A DNA stretch of 8,475 nt from Bacillota bacterium. GTDB lineage: Bacteria; Bacillota; Clostridia; Lachnospirales; Lachnospiraceae. The stretch covers positions 1-8,475 of the forward strand of contig JAEZXP010000056.1 in NCBI GenBank assembly GCA_023419655.1, in the 5' to 3' direction. Shown one piece after another: positions 6,873 through 8,475 of this stretch; position 1 is the stretch's first letter; every line of letters begins with the position of its first letter. The notes under the pieces were generated by a model. The model made no database searches. It saw nothing but the letters and a program-made list of their open reading frames with translations, and had not been told where the DNA came from. The position numbers were made by a program, and so were the translations under genes.

Positions 6873-7502
6873 CTAGTCAAAAGAAAAATATTTTTCAGTG
6901 ACTTCATTGTAAATCGGTATCAGATAGGGCAAGGTCTCATAATCATAGACATCCGGGTCTGACTGATTAAGAGTGTTGGATGCAGGGATAGAAAACATTC
7001 CTTCATAATCGCAAACCGGCCAATATCCATCATGTCTGTCATCATATAATAAAAATAAAAGGTATTTCATATCCTTGATGGCTGGCTTCAAATACGAAGT
7101 AGTGATTAATTGTTGTTTTTCACCGGAATTATCGTCTGTGTAGTTCCAGATATAATAATCCTGCAATAGTACAATTGTGTCTTTGATTTCTACGTCACCC
7201 TTATACACTTTTGTTATTTCGCATTCACGTTTTGTAAGACCTGAACCGGGCAGCTCTTTTTGAAATTCGTAATCATAGACAGTGGATACTTTCTGCCCGA
7301 TAATGTCCTTCGGGATGGCTTCTACTATAATGGTGGCCTCTTTTTCAACTTGTGTAAGGGATTCATATAATATACGGTCAGCAGTATCAGCATGATGCAC
7401 CACTTCAATGTCAGCAGGAATGTCAGAAGTATCCTTTGCCTTGCAAGATACAAAAAAGGTCATCAATAGAAAGCAGAAAAATATTATATGCTTTTTTTTC
7501 AT
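6873..7502 (-). CDS. Putative lipoprotein with possible NTR/TIMP-like OB-fold pattern
   Basis: The protein has 209 residues. A KKK start, a hydrophobic stretch (5-18) and FVSC-K with C20 make a plausible lipobox, although F17 is unusual at -3. So it is probably a surface lipoprotein. The rest has no family I can name firmly. The core (~56-172) alternates strands: EATIIVEAIP, ECEITKVYKGD, DTIVLLQDYY, KYLLFLLYDD and YEGMFSIP. The order (a VV strand, a 'V.KG' turn, 'YL.' after a G/D turn) resembles NTR/TIMP-like OB folds. C94 and C164 could form a disulfide. The gene starts 19 nt after the stop of the zinc protease gene and has a full AAAGGAGG site, so the two are probably one operon. A role as inhibitor, anchor or chaperone of the protease is a guess. 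The lipoprotein call is moderate; the fold is weak. Confidence 0.75.
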   Translation of the reverse strand: MKKKHIIFFCFLLMTFFVSCKAKDTSDIPADIEVVHHADTADRILYESLTQVEKEATIIVEAIPKDIIGQKVSTVYDYEFQKELPGSGLTKRECEITKVYKGDVEIKDTIVLLQDYYIWNYTDDNSGEKQQLITTSYLKPAIKDMKYLLFLLYDDRHDGYWPVCDYEGMFSIPASNTLNQSDPDVYDYETLPYLIPIYNEVTEKYFSFD

Positions 7503-7512
7503 TTTATGTGGC

Positions 7513-7520
7513 CCTCCTTT
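7513..7520 (-). promoter_or_regulatory. Ribosome binding site of the lipoprotein gene
   Basis: AAAGGAGG on the - strand lies 10 nt before the ATG at 7502. It begins 1 nt after the stop codon of the protease gene, which fits coupled translation within one transcript. Confidence 0.8.
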
Positions 7521-7521
7521 A

Positions 7522-8154
7522 TCAATTTCCCCATTTTGCTATAATATTGTTTCGATCATCTGTAGTTATCGTTGCAGAAATGTAATTTTTAGGTTCACCT
7601 TGATGCATGACAGAAGGAAAATATAAGGTGGATGGATGTTTTAAAAGAAGTACATGTCCAATTTCATGTCGTATAACTTTTTCTAAATACATTAAACTAA
7701 ATGTTCCAGTTGAATCGTTGAAAACAGTTGGGTTGGAATTCAACCGAATACTACATTTATAAATTGAGGTGGAATCCATAGGGAATGTACCTCCGATAAG
7801 GGTTCCGCTGGAATTATAATAGAATGTTTCGCCACGAACATGTAATGGCATAGTACTATCCGCAGATATCGGGAAATAACCAGGAAATGCTGAAGCAGAA
7901 GCTGGATATTGTGCAATAGCTGCTACGTTCCCTTTATAATTACCGTTCCAATCAAAGCCAACTGTGAATGAGCCAGATCCATATATTGTTATCGCAGAAT
8001 AGTCTACATAGAATTTTAGACCGGTAGAGGGCTTGATAGGGGCCGAACTAACATAATTACCTGATGCATAATACCAAACTGCGGCATTGGAGGTAGTAGG
8101 ACATAATAAAATAGTCATTAATAGAGCTAAGAAAATACCTACTTTCTTTTTCAT
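7522..8154 (-). CDS. Secreted matrixin/metzincin-like zinc metalloprotease
   Basis: The protein has 210 residues from the ATG at 8154. A signal peptide with a KKK start and hydrophobic core ends at about SNA-A (cleavage near 24/25), so it is exported. HEIGHVLLLKH (163-173) gives the three zinc ligands H163, H167 and H173 and the catalytic E164. SVMHQG (181-186) supplies the Met-turn (M183), and the C-terminus ends in a matrixin-like TxxD...IIAKWG helix. The classical HExxHxxGxxH glycine is leucine here (L170), which is unusual. There is no obvious cysteine-switch propeptide. The ~135 residues before the active site are Gly/Ser/Tyr-rich and resemble a small beta-rich catalytic half. The gene is the first of a two-gene unit with the lipoprotein. 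An in-frame TTG at 8190 is possible but would put 12 extra residues before the signal peptide. Confidence 0.87.
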   Translation of the reverse strand: MKKKVGIFLALLMTILLCPTTSNAAVWYYASGNYVSSAPIKPSTGLKFYVDYSAITIYGSGSFTVGFDWNGNYKGNVAAIAQYPASASAFPGYFPISADSTMPLHVRGETFYYNSSGTLIGGTFPMDSTSIYKCSIRLNSNPTVFNDSTGTFSLMYLEKVIRHEIGHVLLLKHPSTLYFPSVMHQGEPKNYISATITTDDRNNIIAKWGN

Positions 8155-8163
8155 ATATTTATA

Positions 8164-8169
8164 CACCTC
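8164..8169 (-). promoter_or_regulatory. Ribosome binding site that decides the protease start
   Basis: GAGGTG on the - strand lies 9 nt before the ATG at 8154. It favours this ATG, which directly opens a normal signal peptide, over the upstream TTG. Confidence 0.55.
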
Positions 8170-8298
8170 GCTTTTAATATTTATACTCAAAATGAAAACA
8201 ATCTATTAAATTTTTTATTAGCGCATTGGAATCACTTCTCTTTCAGATTTAAATAAATGAATATTTTTTGTATATGGAATATATTTCTATTTTATCAG

Positions 8299-8332
8299 AT
8301 TTTAAATTATATGTATACATATAATTTAAAAT
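8299..8332. repeat. Perfect 34-bp uninterrupted palindrome
   Basis: The two 17-base arms meet at GTA/TAC (centre between 8315 and 8316) and match without a mismatch or spacer. The left arm reads ATTTTAAATTATATGTA. It is too AT-rich for a strong terminator stem. It covers the -10 box and most of the spacer of the candidate protease promoter, so an operator for a dimeric regulator is the simplest reading. A cruciform-forming site is another. Confidence 0.85.
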
Positions 8333-8340
8333 TTTAACAA
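8312..8340 (-). promoter_or_regulatory. Candidate promoter of the protease-lipoprotein unit
   Basis: On the - strand, TTGTTA (8335-8340) and TATACA (8312-8317) are separated by exactly 17 nt. Each box matches 4 of 6 consensus bases. The RNA would start near 8305 and carry a leader of about 150 nt. The AT richness of the region makes chance matches easy, so this is tentative. Confidence 0.4.
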
Positions 8341-8383
8341 TTAATAGGGTGTGATGTTTTAATCGTTAACTTAAATAGGAGGT

Positions 8384-8392
8384 TGCTATAAT
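8384..8392 (+). promoter_or_regulatory. Candidate extended -10 promoter pointing out of the right edge
   Basis: TGCTATAAT is a perfect extended -10 element (TGn plus TATAAT) on the + strand. No good -35 box stands 17 nt upstream, which extended -10 promoters can tolerate. The next gene would lie beyond the window. Confidence 0.4.
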
Positions 8393-8432
8393 ATATAGTA
8401 TTTTTATAGTAAACTCAAATAAATTCCTGTTA

Positions 8433-8461
8433 TTGCATCAAGGAGAATCATTTGTTATAAT
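8433..8461 (+). promoter_or_regulatory. Second candidate promoter pointing out of the right edge
   Basis: TTGCAT (8433-8438), a 17-nt spacer and TATAAT (8456-8461), with TG at 8453-8454 making an extended -10, form a plausible sigma-A promoter. An AAGGAGA inside its spacer (8440-8446) has no usable start codon after it: the TTG at 8452 meets TAA two codons later. That argues for a promoter here, not a gene start. Confidence 0.45.
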
Positions 8462-8475
8462 TTTATCAAAAAAGA

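Larger units (their letters stand above)
8155..8475. other. AT-rich intergenic region without a recognisable gene
   Basis: No plausible coding frame with a start and binding site fits these 321 bases. The 60 bases from 8281 hold only six G or C. The stretch contains the protease ribosome binding site, a 34-bp palindrome and candidate promoters in both directions, so it looks like a regulatory region between the minus-strand pair and something beyond the right edge. Confidence 0.7.

Noticed and set aside
8155..8190. Protease start at the TTG at 8190
   Set aside because: It would add 12 residues before an ordinary signal peptide, and the ATG at 8154 has its own binding site.
8155..8475. CRISPR array, insertion sequence ends, tRNA or riboswitch in the right-hand AT-rich region
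   Set aside because: I found no regularly spaced repeats, transposase fragments, target-site duplications or cloverleaf. Only one palindrome and promoter-like motifs are present.

Overview
The window looks like chromosomal DNA of a low-to-moderate GC Gram-positive anaerobe, most likely a Clostridia/Lachnospiraceae-type Firmicute. This rests on strong AAAGGAGG-type ribosome binding sites, a secreted protein and a lipoprotein with Gram-positive-style leaders, clostridial-style ferredoxin cysteine motifs, and a TetM-like factor fused to a YacP-type NYN domain. No species can be named from the sequence alone.

Layout. (1) Bases 1-1882, + strand: the 3' two thirds of a translational GTPase of the ribosomal-protection (TetM/EF-G-like) class. 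Its C-terminus is a complete YacP/Rae1-like NYN ribonuclease domain. (2) Bases 1883-2032: a gap with a near-consensus promoter and a short leader. (3) Bases 2033-5963: an ABC transporter made of a very large two-module FtsX/MacB-type permease followed by its ATPase. (4) Bases 6037-6800: a two-cluster ferredoxin overlapping a four-helix membrane protein with CxxxC and CxxCP motifs, closed by a strong hairpin terminator at 6804-6843. (5) Bases 8154-6873, - strand: a two-gene unit coding for a secreted metzincin/matrixin-like zinc protease and then a lipoprotein. It converges on the same terminator. (6) Bases 8155-8475: a very AT-rich intergenic region with a perfect 34-bp palindrome and candidate promoters in both directions. 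Whatever lies beyond the right edge starts outside the window.

How the genes work together. The plus-strand genes from the permease to the membrane Fe-S protein run the same way with no convincing terminator between them. They may form one transcript joining an ABC exporter/mechanotransmission module to an Fe-S electron-transfer pair, though the ATPase-ferredoxin link rests on spacing only. The minus-strand pair is tightly spaced (19 nt) and is probably co-translated. A secreted protease paired with a surface lipoprotein suggests a functional partnership. The lipoprotein's strand pattern recalls NTR/TIMP-like OB folds, so a protease-inhibitor pair is a testable idea, not a conclusion.

The most interesting items are the fusion of an A-site-entering ribosomal GTPase to an A-site mRNA endonuclease-type domain with a sharp GC drop at the junction, the protease/lipoprotein pair, and the palindrome that overlaps the candidate promoter of that pair.
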